Source: Xaviernesmea oryzae
GTDB taxonomy: Bacteria > Pseudomonadota > Alphaproteobacteria > Rhizobiales > Rhizobiaceae
DNA: 64,000 bases
Direction of reading: 5' to 3'
Assembly: GCF_900177415.1 (NCBI RefSeq)
Contig: NZ_FXAF01000001.1
Coordinates: 188,501-252,500 of the forward strand
In this document: one piece after another, positions 1 through 11,268 of the stretch
Layout: every line of letters starts with the position of its first letter
How positions within the stretch are numbered: the stretch's first letter is position 1
Made by a program: the position numbers and the translations under genes
Notes under the pieces: generated by a model
What the model saw: only the letters and a program-made list of their open reading frames with translations
Told to the model about the DNA's origin: nothing
Database searches by the model: none

Positions 1-3
1 CCT

Positions 4-669
4 TTATTTTTCTTTGGCCCCGATGGCCCCCAGGAAGCGTTCGACGGAGGGAAGCGTCTTTTCGACCATCACCGCCACGCCTTTGGCGTTCGGATGCATG
101 CCGTCCTCGAGCTGCATGCCCTCGACGGTCGCGACGCCGTCGAGGAAGAACGGGTAGAGCGGCACGCCGTATTTTTCCGCCAGACGCTGATAGATCGGAT
201 TGAACCGCTCGGCATAGTCGCCCCCCATGTTCGGCGGCGCCAGCATGCCGACGAGCAGGACCGGAATGTTCCGTTCCTTGAGACGCGAAAGCATGGCGTC
301 GAGATTCTTCTCCGACTGCTCGGGCGAGATGCCGCGAAGGGCGTCATTGGCGCCGAGCTCCAGGATCACGCCATCCGTGCCGTCCGGCACCGACCAGTCG
401 ATCCGGGAAAGCCCGCCGGCCGTCGTATCGCCGGAGACGCCGGCATTGGTGACGGTGACGTTGTGCCCCTTCTCCTTCAAGGCCATCTCGAGCTGCGCCG
501 TATAGGATTCGGAAGGTGCAAGCTGGTAGCCCGCCATCAGGCTGTCTCCGAATCCGACGAGCTCAATCGCCCCGCCCCGGCTTCCGGTGTCCTGCGCGGC
601 CGCCGCAAACGCTGGGAATGCAAGCGCGGACATGACGATGAAGTGAAGGAGGCTTGCTTTAAAACTCAC
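4..669 (-). CDS. tesA: Secreted GDSL arylesterase / thioesterase I (TesA-like)
   Basis: This is a periplasmic SGNH/GDSL hydrolase that cleaves acyl esters or thioesters. Counting from the GTG start, residues 1-26 form a signal peptide ending near FAAAAQ. Block I is GFGDSLMAGY with nucleophile Ser43; Gly80 (NAGVSGDT) and Asn109 (GAND) fill the oxyanion positions, and DGMHP supplies Asp189 and His192. The 221-aa length fits the family. I prefer the GTG at 667-669 because AGGAG lies 7 nt upstream; an ATG at 706-708 would add 13 residues with no good ribosome site. It is divergent from the ybbA-like gene, the same pairing as tesA-ybbA-ybbP in Escherichia coli. The substrate is not known from sequence. 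Confidence 0.9.
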   Translation of the reverse strand: MSFKASLLHFIVMSALAFPAFAAAAQDTGSRGGAIELVGFGDSLMAGYQLAPSESYTAQLEMALKEKGHNVTVTNAGVSGDTTAGGLSRIDWSVPDGTDGVILELGANDALRGISPEQSEKNLDAMLSRLKERNIPVLLVGMLAPPNMGGDYAERFNPIYQRLAEKYGVPLYPFFLDGVATVEGMQLEDGMHPNAKGVAVMVEKTLPSVERFLGAIGAKEK

Positions 670-745
670 GATCCGTCTCCTAGATTGGGCGCTGCCGCGG
701 CGCGGCATTCGGGTTGAGGCTTCACGCTATATAGGACGGTTCGAT

Positions 746-1468
746 TTGACTAAAACCATTATCACGCTGACGAAGGCCGACCTGACCTTGGGCAGTGCTG
801 CAGCCTCCGTGCATGTGCTGAAGCAGATCGATCTCGAAATCCGCGCCGGGGAAGCCGTCGGCATCGTCGGCCCCTCGGGCTCCGGCAAATCGACGCTTCT
901 GATGGTTCTGGCCGGCCTCGAACGTCTCGACAGCGGCGAGATCGTCATCGACGGCGCCCCGCTTCACACGCTTTCCGAGGACGCGCTGGCCGATTTCCGC
1001 GGCCGCAATATCGGCATCGTCTTCCAGTCCTTCCACCTGATCGCCAATATGACGGCGCTGGAAAACGTCGCCGTCCCGCTCGAGCTCGCCAACGTCAAGA
1101 ACCCGTTCGACATTGCCAGGCGGGAGCTCGTCGCGGTGGGACTTGGCGAACGGCTCAACCACTATCCCGGCCAGCTTTCCGGCGGCGAACAACAGCGGGT
1201 GGCGATCGCCCGGGCGCTCGCGCCCTCGCCTTCCGTGCTGATCGCCGACGAACCGACCGGCAATCTCGACACCGAGACGGGGCGGCAGATCGCCGATCTC
1301 CTGTTCGCCAAGCAGGCCGAGCGGGGCATGACCATGCTGCTCGTCACCCACGACAATGCGCTTGCCGCCCGCTGCTCGCGGCAGATCCGCGTCCGCTCCG
1401 GCGAAATCGTCGGCGACAGCATCGTCCCCGGCACCGGCGATGTCCCGGCCCAGGCGGTCTCCGCATGA
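746..1468 (+). CDS. ybbA: ABC transporter ATP-binding protein, YbbA/LolD family
   Basis: This is the nucleotide-binding subunit of a MacB/LolCDE-type ABC complex that works on lipoprotein or envelope substrates. Walker A is GPSGSGKST (residues 42-50), the Q-loop is FQSFHL, the signature is LSGGEQQRVA, Walker B is VLIADEPTGNLD, and the switch histidine is in THD. The start is TTG, with AGGA about 9 nt upstream. The stop overlaps the permease start by 4 nt (ATGA), so the two are translationally coupled. Its 240-aa length is normal. The neighbouring tesA-like gene matches the enterobacterial YbbA context, which is why I use that name. The transported substrate is unknown. Confidence 0.9.
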   Translation: MTKTIITLTKADLTLGSAAASVHVLKQIDLEIRAGEAVGIVGPSGSGKSTLLMVLAGLERLDSGEIVIDGAPLHTLSEDALADFRGRNIGIVFQSFHLIANMTALENVAVPLELANVKNPFDIARRELVAVGLGERLNHYPGQLSGGEQQRVAIARALAPSPSVLIADEPTGNLDTETGRQIADLLFAKQAERGMTMLLVTHDNALAARCSRQIRVRSGEIVGDSIVPGTGDVPAQAVSA

Positions 1469-4008
1469 AGCGAGCGCTCCCCCGTCTTTCGATCGCGTTC
1501 CGCCTGGCGCTGCGGGAAATGCGCGGCGGCCTTGCCGGCTTCTACATCTTTCTCGCCTGCATCGCGCTCGGCACCGGCGCCATCGCCGCCGTCAATTCCG
1601 TTTCGCGCGCGATCACCGGCGCCATCGCCAGCCAGGGCCAGGAGATTCTCGCGGGCGACATCCGCTTCGAGCTCAACAACCGGGAAGCCACGGGTGAGGA
1701 ACGCGCCTTCCTCGACGGCCTCGGCCAGGTTTCCGTCTCGACCGGCCTGCGTTCCATGGCGCGCAAGCCGGACGGTTCCGAACAGGCGCTGGTGGAAGTG
1801 AAGGCGGTCGACGGCGCCTATCCCCTCTATGGCACGTTCGGCTCCGAACCCTCCGCGCCGCTTTCCGATCTGCTCGCCGGAAACGGCGAGACCTTCGGCG
1901 CACTCGCTGCTCCCCTGCTTCTCGAACGCCTCGGCCTCAAGGAGGGCGACCAGCTCCTGCTCGGCAATGCCCGGCTGACCCTGAGAGGCACGATCACCGC
2001 CGAACCCGACGCCCTTTCCGACGGCTTCGGTTTCGCGCCGCGCCTCCTCGTCAGCCGCGATGCCCTGACTGCTTCGGGCCTGATCACCACCGGCAGTCTC
2101 GTCGAGACGGCCTACAAGGTGCGGCTCGACGATCCGGCGATCCGTTCGACGCTCGCCGCCCGCGCCAACCGCGAGTTTCCGAGCGCGGGCTGGTCGATCC
2201 GCACCAGCGACCGCGCTGCTCCCTCGCTCACCGAAAACGTCGATCGGTTCTCGCAGTTCCTGACCCTGGTCGGCCTGACGGCGCTCATCGTCGGCGGCGT
2301 CGGCGTGGCGAATGCCGTGCGGGCGTTTCTCGATGCCAAGCGCACCACGATCGCCACCTTCAAATGTCTCGGCGCTCCGGCTTCGGTCGTCACCCTGATC
2401 TATCTCATCCAGATCATGGTGCTCGCCGCCGTCGGGATCGCCATCGGCCTCGTCGTCGGCGCGGTCGCGCCCTTCCTGGCGCTGCAGTTCCTGGAAGGCG
2501 TCCTGCCGGTTCCGAAGGAAGTGACCTTCTATCCGTCGGCGCTGATGCTCGCCGCACTCTTCGGCCTCCTGATCACCTTCGCCTTCGCGATCCTGCCGCT
2601 CGGCCACGCGCGCGAAGTGCCGGCGACGGCGCTCTTCCGCGAGCAGTCGTTCGACGATGCCCGCCTGCCGTCCTGGCCCTATCTTCTCGTCGCAGGCGTG
2701 GCGCTTGCCGCTCTCGCCGCCCTTTCGATCGCCGCCGCCGAGGATCGCTTCGTCGCGTCGGTCTTCCTGGCGGCGGTTGCCGGTGCTTTCGTCCTGCTGC
2801 GGCTCGTTGCCGCTCTCATCGCCGCGCTGGCGAGAAGAAGCCCGCGGGTCAACTCGCCCGCACTGCGGCTGGCGATCGGCAACATCCATCGGCCGGGCGC
2901 CCTCACCCCCTCCGTCGTGCTTTCGCTCGGGCTCGGCCTCGCCCTGCTGGTGACCCTGGCGCTGATCGACGGCAACATGAGACGGCAGCTCACCGGCCGG
3001 ATCGCCGAGCAGGCGCCGAACTTCTTCTTCGTGGACATCCAGGGATCGGAGCGCGAAGGCTTCCTGGACGTCCTGAAGCAGCAGGCGCCCGAGGGAACCG
3101 TCACTCAGGTACCCATGTTGCGCGGCCGGATTCTCGCCTTCAACGGCGAGGACGTGACGCAGATGAACGTGCCGCCTGCCGGCCGCTGGGTCCTGCGCGG
3201 CGATCGCGGCATCACCTATGAGGAGACGCTGCCGGAAAATTCGACGCTGACGGCGGGCGAATGGTGGCCCGCCGACTATTCCGGCGAGCCGCTCGTCTCC
3301 TTCGCGGCGGAAGAGGCCGGCGAGCTCGGCCTGAAGCTCGGCGATACGGTCACGGTCAACGTGCTCGGCCGCAACATCACCGCCCGCATCGCCAATTTCC
3401 GCAATGTCGAGTGGGAATCGCTCTCCATCAATTTCGTGATGGTCTTTTCGCCCAATACCTTCCGCGGCGCGCCGCATGCCTGGCTCGCCACGCTGACCGA
3501 CCCTTCCGCCACCGCCCAGGAGGAGGCTTCCATCCTGCGCGCGGTCACCAACGCCTATCCGACCATCACCAGCGTGCGGGTGAAGGATGCGATCGACATT
3601 GTCGACCAGCTCGTCGGCCAGCTCGCGACGGCGATCCGTGCCGCGGCGGCCGTAGCGCTCATCGCCTCCGTCCTCGTCCTCGCCGGCGCGCTCGCCGCCG
3701 GCAACCGCGCCCGCACCCACGACGCCGTCATCCTCAAGACCCTCGGCGGCACGAGGCGGATGCTGATGCGCGCCTTCTCCTACGAATACATGATCCTCGG
3801 TGCGGCGACCGCCGTCTTCGCCCTTCTCGCGGGCGGCGTCTCCGCCTGGTTCGTGGTCAGCCGGATCATGCGGATGCCGTCCGCTTTCCTGCCGGACGTT
3901 GCACTCCTCACCCTCGCCGTTTCGCTGGTGCTGACCGTCGGGATCGGTCTTGCCGGCACCTGGCGGATCCTCGGCCAGAAGGCCGCGCCGGTGCTCCGCG
4001 AACTGTGA
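1465..4008 (+). CDS. ybbP: ABC transporter permease, YbbP/FtsX family
   Basis: This large inner-membrane permease partners with the ATPase directly upstream. Its 847 residues hold a TM segment near residue 25, a first FtsX-like block of three helices around 260-390, two central helices (about 400-450), another near 480-500, and a second FtsX block at about 720-840. A large extracytoplasmic domain lies between them. This is the usual YbbP/LolC-like duplicated layout. The start ATG overlaps the upstream stop (ATGA). Long reverse-strand open frames across it are shadows of GC-rich codon use. The function in envelope transport is inferred from the family only. Confidence 0.88.
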   Translation: MKRALPRLSIAFRLALREMRGGLAGFYIFLACIALGTGAIAAVNSVSRAITGAIASQGQEILAGDIRFELNNREATGEERAFLDGLGQVSVSTGLRSMARKPDGSEQALVEVKAVDGAYPLYGTFGSEPSAPLSDLLAGNGETFGALAAPLLLERLGLKEGDQLLLGNARLTLRGTITAEPDALSDGFGFAPRLLVSRDALTASGLITTGSLVETAYKVRLDDPAIRSTLAARANREFPSAGWSIRTSDRAAPSLTENVDRFSQFLTLVGLTALIVGGVGVANAVRAFLDAKRTTIATFKCLGAPASVVTLIYLIQIMVLAAVGIAIGLVVGAVAPFLALQFLEGVLPVPKEVTFYPSALMLAALFGLLITFAFAILPLGHAREVPATALFREQSFDDARLPSWPYLLVAGVALAALAALSIAAAEDRFVASVFLAAVAGAFVLLRLVAALIAALARRSPRVNSPALRLAIGNIHRPGALTPSVVLSLGLGLALLVTLALIDGNMRRQLTGRIAEQAPNFFFVDIQGSEREGFLDVLKQQAPEGTVTQVPMLRGRILAFNGEDVTQMNVPPAGRWVLRGDRGITYEETLPENSTLTAGEWWPADYSGEPLVSFAAEEAGELGLKLGDTVTVNVLGRNITARIANFRNVEWESLSINFVMVFSPNTFRGAPHAWLATLTDPSATAQEEASILRAVTNAYPTITSVRVKDAIDIVDQLVGQLATAIRAAAAVALIASVLVLAGALAAGNRARTHDAVILKTLGGTRRMLMRAFSYEYMILGAATAVFALLAGGVSAWFVVSRIMRMPSAFLPDVALLTLAVSLVLTVGIGLAGTWRILGQKAAPVLREL

Positions 4009-4020
4009 CTCGCCCGTAGG

Positions 4021-4055
4021 TGGCGTTTTGCGCCAACTCTCGGGACAAAATCCCG
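4021..4055. terminator. Two short hairpins after the ybbAP pair
   Basis: Two small inverted repeats follow the permease stop: tggcg/cgcca around a 5-nt loop, and cggga/tcccg around caaaa. No T-run follows, so a factor-independent terminator role is only possible. Confidence 0.25.
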
Positions 4056-4239
4056 CATGAACGTCCCATAGGTTGCTAAATCGCGCCTGCGGCTTGCGTT
4101 TTTCGCTGGCGACACCCTTGTATGTGAAACAATCTCGCATCATATTTGACGGCAGGCTTGCTGAAGCTCCGCAGCGGCGCCTGGGTCTGACAAAGGGGGC
4201 CCGACACCGTGACTAACTTCGGAGCTTAAAGAGGAAACA

Positions 4240-4986
4240 ATGGCTGACTTCAACAACTACCAGAATCGGATGGCGCAGACTCGCGCGCAATCCGGTGCGA
4301 TGATCGACGAAGGCCTCCGTACCTATATGCTGAAGGTTTACAACCTGATGGCACTCGGGCTTGCGATCACCGGCGTTGCGGCCTTCCTGACATGGCAGAT
4401 GGCGGTTGCCGACGGCCAGCTTACGGCTTTCGGCCAGATGCTGTATGCCAGCCCGCTCAAGTGGGTGGTCATGCTGGCTCCGCTGGCGATGGTCTTCTTC
4501 CTGAGCTTCCGCATCAACTCGATGAGCGTCGCCGCCGCGCAGACGACCTTCTGGATCTATGCCGCCCTGATAGGCCTGTCGCTGTCCTCGATCTTCCTGG
4601 TCTTCACCGGCCAGAGCATCGTGCAGACCTTCTTCGTCACGGCCGCCTCCTTCGGCGCGCTGTCGCTCTATGGCTACACGACCAAGAAGGACCTGTCCGC
4701 GATGGGTTCGTTCCTGATCATGGGCCTCTTCGGCCTGATCATCGCGTCCATCGTCAACATCTTCCTGGCTTCGTCTGCCCTCGGCTTTGCCATCTCCGTG
4801 ATCGGCGTGCTGATCTTCGCAGGCCTCACCGCCTACGACACGCAGAAGATCAAGGAAATGTACTTCGATGGCGACGACGTGGCCGTCATGGGCCGCAAGG
4901 CGATCATGGGCGCTCTGACGCTCTACCTCGACTTCATCAACCTCTTCATGTTCCTGCTGCAGTTCCTCGGCAATCGCAACGAATAA
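4240..4986 (+). CDS. Bax inhibitor-1 / YccA family membrane protein
   Basis: This 248-aa integral membrane protein of the BI-1 (UPF0005) family has seven predicted helices from about residue 35 to the C-terminus. The N-terminal 30 residues are soluble. The C-terminal family pattern is visible in TAYDTQKIKEMY and LYLDFINLFMFLLQFLG. Known relatives are pH-sensitive calcium-leak channels or FtsH-associated proteins; the exact role here is not shown by the sequence. The start has a clear AGAGGAA ribosome site 5-6 nt upstream, and a strong terminator follows, so the gene is probably transcribed alone. Confidence 0.92.
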   Translation: MADFNNYQNRMAQTRAQSGAMIDEGLRTYMLKVYNLMALGLAITGVAAFLTWQMAVADGQLTAFGQMLYASPLKWVVMLAPLAMVFFLSFRINSMSVAAAQTTFWIYAALIGLSLSSIFLVFTGQSIVQTFFVTAASFGALSLYGYTTKKDLSAMGSFLIMGLFGLIIASIVNIFLASSALGFAISVIGVLIFAGLTAYDTQKIKEMYFDGDDVAVMGRKAIMGALTLYLDFINLFMFLLQFLGNRNE

Positions 4987-5010
4987 CGGCACCGGACAAT
5001 GAATACGAAG

Positions 5011-5036
5011 AAGGCGGCTTTCGGGCCGCCTTTTTT
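5011..5036 (+). terminator. Rho-independent terminator after the BI-1 gene
   Basis: An 8-bp stem (aaggcggc / gccgcctt with a 6-nt loop) is followed directly by six T. It lies 24 nt past the BI-1 stop. Confidence 0.85.
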
Positions 5037-5112
5037 GTTGCCTGCCACCGAAACGCGGCATAGGCTCGGCCGTTCTCACCAGCGACCTGCCCCAACCAAC
5101 CGCCCTTTCCCG

Positions 5113-5670
5113 ATGACCTTCCACCTCCGCGACGCCAGCCCAGCCGATCTTCCCGCCATTACCGAAATCTACCGCGACAGCGTGCTGAACGGCACCGCGA
5201 GCTACGAGATCACCCCGCCGGACCAGGCGGAGATGACGAGCCGGTTCGAGGGGATCAGGAGCAAGGGCTATCCCTATATCGCCGCCGAGGGCGAAGGCGG
5301 CACGTTCCTCGGCTATGCCTATGCCTCTGCATTCCGCACCCGTCCCGCCTATCGCTGGCTGGTCGAGGATTCGATCTACCTCGCACCGGAAGCGCGCGGC
5401 CGAGGCGTCGGAAAGGCGCTTTTGAAGGAATTGCTCGTCCGCTGCGAAGCGCTCGGCTTCCGGCAGATGATCGCGGTCATCGGCGGCGCGAGCGCTGCTT
5501 CCGTCTCGCTTCATCGCAGCCTCGGCTTCGAGATGACCGGCACGCTGAAAGGCACCGGCTTCAAGCACGGAAAATGGCTGGACACGGTCCTGATGCAGAT
5601 CAGCCTCGGCGAGGGCACCGCCACGAGCCCCGATCCGAACACCTATCCCGGCTCGCTGTTTGCCGAATAA
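5113..5670 (+). CDS. GNAT N-acetyltransferase, phosphinothricin acetyltransferase-like
   Basis: This 185-aa GCN5-related acetyltransferase carries the acetyl-CoA binding signature around APEARGRGVGKALLKELL (about residues 97-114). It resembles the Pat/YncA group, which N-acetylates phosphinothricin or methionine derivatives; start MTFHLRDASPADLPAI and the GTASYE stretch are typical. I chose the ATG at 5113. An upstream in-frame ATG at 4999 would place the coding sequence across the terminator of the preceding gene and add 38 residues unlike the family. The natural substrate is unknown. Confidence 0.88.
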   Translation: MTFHLRDASPADLPAITEIYRDSVLNGTASYEITPPDQAEMTSRFEGIRSKGYPYIAAEGEGGTFLGYAYASAFRTRPAYRWLVEDSIYLAPEARGRGVGKALLKELLVRCEALGFRQMIAVIGGASAASVSLHRSLGFEMTGTLKGTGFKHGKWLDTVLMQISLGEGTATSPDPNTYPGSLFAE

Positions 5671-5727
5671 AGCGAGCTGCCCGAAAGGCGGGGGGATGCG
5701 GGTGCGATCAATCGAAGGTGAGGTCGA

Positions 5728-6117
5728 TCAGTCGATCAGTTTCAACACCTTGTCGAAGACCTTGAGCACCTGCGGCAGCTCATGGCCGCGCTTGAGGATC
5801 GTGCCGTGCGTGTTGAGCACGCTATAGGCCCCCTGTTTGTTGGCGAGCTTCGGATTCTTCTCGATCCGGAAGAGCGGCATTTCGCCCGACCGCTTGAAGA
5901 CGGAAAACACCGCCCGGTCCTTGAGGTGGTCGATCGCGTAATCCTTCCACTCCCCTTCGCCGACCATCCGGCCGTAGATTCTGAGAATCGCGTCGAGTTC
6001 GCGCCGGTGGAAGGTTACCGGAACGGGATCGCGGCTCTGCCGATATTCACTGAGGTTGACGACGACGGCTGTGTCCCGGGGTCTTTCGCCCCCCGGCAAT
6101 TCCGGCTGATCGGTCAT
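5728..6117 (-). CDS. DUF2794 family protein
   Basis: This is a small cytoplasmic protein (129 aa) of a family found across Alphaproteobacteria and without known function. The recognisable core runs from VNLSEYR and VTFHRREL to the C-terminus VLKVFDKVLKLID. No signal peptide or membrane segment is visible. The ATG at 6115-6117 is preferred because GGGAG lies 5 nt upstream; a TTG four codons earlier is possible. The upstream 6118-6413 spacer has open frames on both strands but nothing I recognise as a gene. Confidence 0.85.
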   Translation of the reverse strand: MTDQPELPGGERPRDTAVVVNLSEYRQSRDPVPVTFHRRELDAILRIYGRMVGEGEWKDYAIDHLKDRAVFSVFKRSGEMPLFRIEKNPKLANKQGAYSVLNTHGTILKRGHELPQVLKVFDKVLKLID

Positions 6118-6413
6118 CAAGGCTCCCAACTCGTCAAATGTCAGAGGTGTGACAGTGTGCCCGAGAGTCGCGAAAAAGCAACCCCGGCGCCTCCCCTGTG
6201 GACGGCCCGCACGTTTTTATTCTTGCCCCATTTCGAACAAAACAGTGCCCGATTTCGAAGCGAGATTGCTTGCGTTGGTTGGCGCGGTTCTCGCGCCATA
6301 TGGCCCGGTCTGGTACATTGACCCTTACCCCCAGCCCCCCAATGTTTCTGGATCGGGCCGCCGACACCTCACCTGAACCCGAAGAACGAGACGGCCCCGC
6401 GCAGGGGCTTGGG

Positions 6414-7163
6414 TCAGTATTTCTTGCGCCCGGCCATCAGGATCGTGGCGCCGAGGATCGCGGCCGGCTCGCCGCCGGGACCGGAGGCCTGCAGCAGGAT
6501 CGCGCAGCCGTCTTTCTTGGATTTGCCCATCAGCTTGCCCGGCAGGGTCAGCTTCATGCTCTGGCCGTCCCACGTGCCAACGGACTGCACGTCATAGACG
6601 GCGTGCCAGTATTCCATGTTCTTGCCGCTGTTCTCGCCCTTGGTCACTTCCACCTGCTGGTGCTTGGTGAAATAGGCGACCACGACATCCGCCTGCCCCT
6701 TGCCGGCGCCGATCTCGATCTCGATCTGGTCGCCGCGCATGGCCGCAGTCACCGGCACGATCAGTCCCTTGCCTGCCGCGCCGAGTTCCATGATCTTGCT
6801 GTTGATGACGGAAATATCCGTTCCCTTCACATGATCGCGGCCGTTGATGATCGCCTGCGGCGTGTAGACGCCGCTGCGGCCGAGCGTCTTGGCATAGCCG
6901 TACTGCCGCTCGGTATTCTCCCTGGAGCTCAGAGTGTCAGTCCAGCCGAGATAGTTCCAGTAATCCACGTGATAGGAGAGCGCCACCACATCGCCCTGCG
7001 CCGCCAGGTTCCCGAGCGTCGCATCGGCAGGCGGGCAGGACGAGCAGCCCTGGGAGGTGAAGAGCTCGACCACTCCCTTTGGCGCCCGTACCTCCCCCGC
7101 CAGCGCGACGCCCGCGTAAAGCAGGCCCGCAAGAAGGATTACGGAGCGGAAACGAAACGGCAT
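6414..7163 (-). CDS. DUF1223 secreted thioredoxin-like protein
   Basis: This 249-aa exported protein belongs to the DUF1223 family, which has a thioredoxin-like fold. Residues 1-22 form a signal peptide (LLAGLLYAGVALAGE). The conserved start of the mature domain is VVELFTSQGCSSCPPAD, with Cys40 and Cys43 in a CxxC arrangement, followed by the family block HVDYWNYLGW. A periplasmic thiol or redox role is an inference from the CxxC; no function is proven for the family. It sits near acnA but has its own promoter space. Confidence 0.88.
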   Translation of the reverse strand: MPFRFRSVILLAGLLYAGVALAGEVRAPKGVVELFTSQGCSSCPPADATLGNLAAQGDVVALSYHVDYWNYLGWTDTLSSRENTERQYGYAKTLGRSGVYTPQAIINGRDHVKGTDISVINSKIMELGAAGKGLIVPVTAAMRGDQIEIEIGAGKGQADVVVAYFTKHQQVEVTKGENSGKNMEYWHAVYDVQSVGTWDGQSMKLTLPGKLMGKSKKDGCAILLQASGPGGEPAAILGATILMAGRKKY

Positions 7164-7364
7164 AGGTGGCTGACCTCTTCATCAGGGTAACTGTTATCCA
7201 CGATTGCCCGCGGCAATCAAGGGCGATCAACGGCTAACGCTCGGGCTGGCGGAAAGTAACCATCCCGCCGCCTCAAGAGAAAGTCACGAAGGGGTGAGGA
7301 CCGGATAATTGATCACCTTCCTGACACATTCCCTTGGCCGCATCCCGCTCTCCGCCGGACTTCG

Positions 7365-8108
7365 TCAAATCAGCTTCAGCATGCCCTGCGTGAAATAAAC
7401 GGCGCCGACGCCGGTGACGATCCAGCGCGTCCAGGCGCGGAAATTGGCGTCCGTCATCTTCTGCAGGATGTCGTTTCCGGCCCTTGCTCCGAGAATGGCG
7501 ATCGGCGCGGCGATCAGGATGGAGGCCCAGTCGGCCGGCGGCAGCGCGGTCGCCGCGTTCCAGTAGAACACCACTTTGGTGGCGTGCGAGGCCACCTGCA
7601 CCGCAGCCTTGGTGGCGATCACCTTACGCCGGTCCATCATCGTGCGGATGAAGAAGATGTCGATCGTCGGGCCGGAAACGCCGACGCCCACCGTCAGCGC
7701 GCCCGCGATCAGCCCGCAGACGAGGGCATGGTGAGGCTTGGACGCGTCGAGTTGCAGCTTCGAGACCGGCAGCCAGACGAGGATCGGCATCAGGCCGATC
7801 GCGATCGACACCACGACAATGTCCGGCTGGTAGTCGACGATCAGCAGGACGATGCTCGAAATGACGAGGCCGAGGCCCAGGATGGCGAGAATCCTGTAGT
7901 CGATATAGGCGCGGGAAAACCAGGCGCGCGAGCCGTTCGACACCATCTGGATGACGCCATGGATGGCGATGGCCGTCCCGACCGGGTAGAGGAAGAGCAG
8001 GATCCAGAGCAGGATCAGCCCGCCTGCCATGCCGAAGATGCCCGAGAGCAGCGATGTCAGGAAGACGGTGACGGCCATTCCGATGAGGATGACGACGGTC
8101 AAGGGCAC
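7365..8108 (-). CDS. TauE/SafE family (TSUP) membrane transporter
   Basis: This 247-aa multi-pass membrane protein (about 7-8 helices) belongs to the TSUP family. Known members move sulfite, sulfoacetate or other small organosulfur anions outward or inward. Family blocks GIFGMAGGLIL (about 24-34) and GALTVGVGVSGPTID (about 135-150) are visible. The start is GTG, with AAGG just upstream; a later ATG at residue 11 is possible. A second, distinct TSUP gene lies at 26005-26751. No sulfur metabolism genes flank it, so the substrate is open. Confidence 0.85.
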   Translation of the reverse strand: MPLTVVILIGMAVTVFLTSLLSGIFGMAGGLILLWILLFLYPVGTAIAIHGVIQMVSNGSRAWFSRAYIDYRILAILGLGLVISSIVLLIVDYQPDIVVVSIAIGLMPILVWLPVSKLQLDASKPHHALVCGLIAGALTVGVGVSGPTIDIFFIRTMMDRRKVIATKAAVQVASHATKVVFYWNAATALPPADWASILIAAPIAILGARAGNDILQKMTDANFRAWTRWIVTGVGAVYFTQGMLKLI

Positions 8109-8127
8109 GAGACCTTAGGTATTTGGA

Positions 8128-8245
8128 GCTGCCCTCATCCGCCTGCCGGCACCTTCTCCCACCGGGACGGGGAGAAGGGCGCGGGCCGCAAACTTTTAAG
8201 TCCCCTCTCCCCGCATGCGGGAAGAGGGCCAGGGTGAGGGGCAGC
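8128..8245. repeat. RIME-like palindromic intergenic repeat (copy 1)
   Basis: The ends gctgccctca and tgaggggcagc are near-perfect inverses, and inside lie the recurring modules ccttctccc and cctctccccgc with their own short palindromes. The same modules recur at six other places in this window. They match the pattern of the Rhizobium-specific intergenic mosaic elements known in rhizobia. Confidence 0.7.
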
Positions 8246-8261
8246 CTAACTCACGTGGAAA

Positions 8262-8291
8262 ATCAGTGACCCGCCGGCCAGGCCGGCGGGT
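8262..8291 (-). terminator. Terminator downstream of acnA
   Basis: A perfect 11-bp inverted repeat (acccgccggcc / ggccggcgggt) lies 11 nt after the acnA stop. On the minus strand it is followed within 6 nt by TTTT. Confidence 0.7.
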
Positions 8292-8302
8292 GGCTGTTAT
8301 CA

Positions 8303-10996
<2,694 letters not shown>

Positions 10997-11171
10997 GGAA
11001 AGTAACCCCGCTGATTCTGAGAGCCAACACGCGCGTGCGGACGCCTATGCACTTCATGCACATCAGGATGCGGGTGCGACCATTTCCGCTGTCCGCACGA
11101 GAAGATTTTTGATGTCTTCAGGTTCGGCGCAAGATGGAAATCACGCCGGCCGCTGGCGTGGTTGCAGTGCT

Positions 11172-11188
11172 TATAGATAATTTCTAAG
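11172..11188. promoter_or_regulatory. Candidate Irr-type iron control element (ICE)
   Basis: The 17-bp site tatagataatttctaag has half-sites TATAGA and TTCTAAG with the spacing of the rhizobial ICE consensus TTTAGAA-n3-TTCTAAA. Each half differs from the consensus at few positions. It lies between divergent acnA and ccmA, 81 nt before the ccmA start and 176 nt before the acnA start. Both acnA and cytochrome c maturation genes are reported Irr targets in Rhizobiales; occupancy here is inference. Confidence 0.45.
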
Positions 11189-11268
11189 AAGGGTTCCAGA
11201 CACTTGAAGCCCCTTCTCGAACAATTTTTTGGGTCGGGGGCACGAAACCCTTGATGAAGGTCCCGAGC

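Noticed and set aside
1162..4143. 993-codon reverse-strand open frame opposite ybbAP
   Set aside because: It is the antisense shadow of the GC-rich permease gene; the composition is rich in Arg, Gly, Asp and Glu with no known domain.
4999..5112. Upstream start for the GNAT acetyltransferase
   Set aside because: It would translate through the terminator of the preceding gene; the extra 38 residues are not family-like.
6134..6376. Small open frames between the DUF2794 and DUF1223 genes
   Set aside because: Both strands are open with no ribosome site or recognisable sequence; probably promoter DNA.
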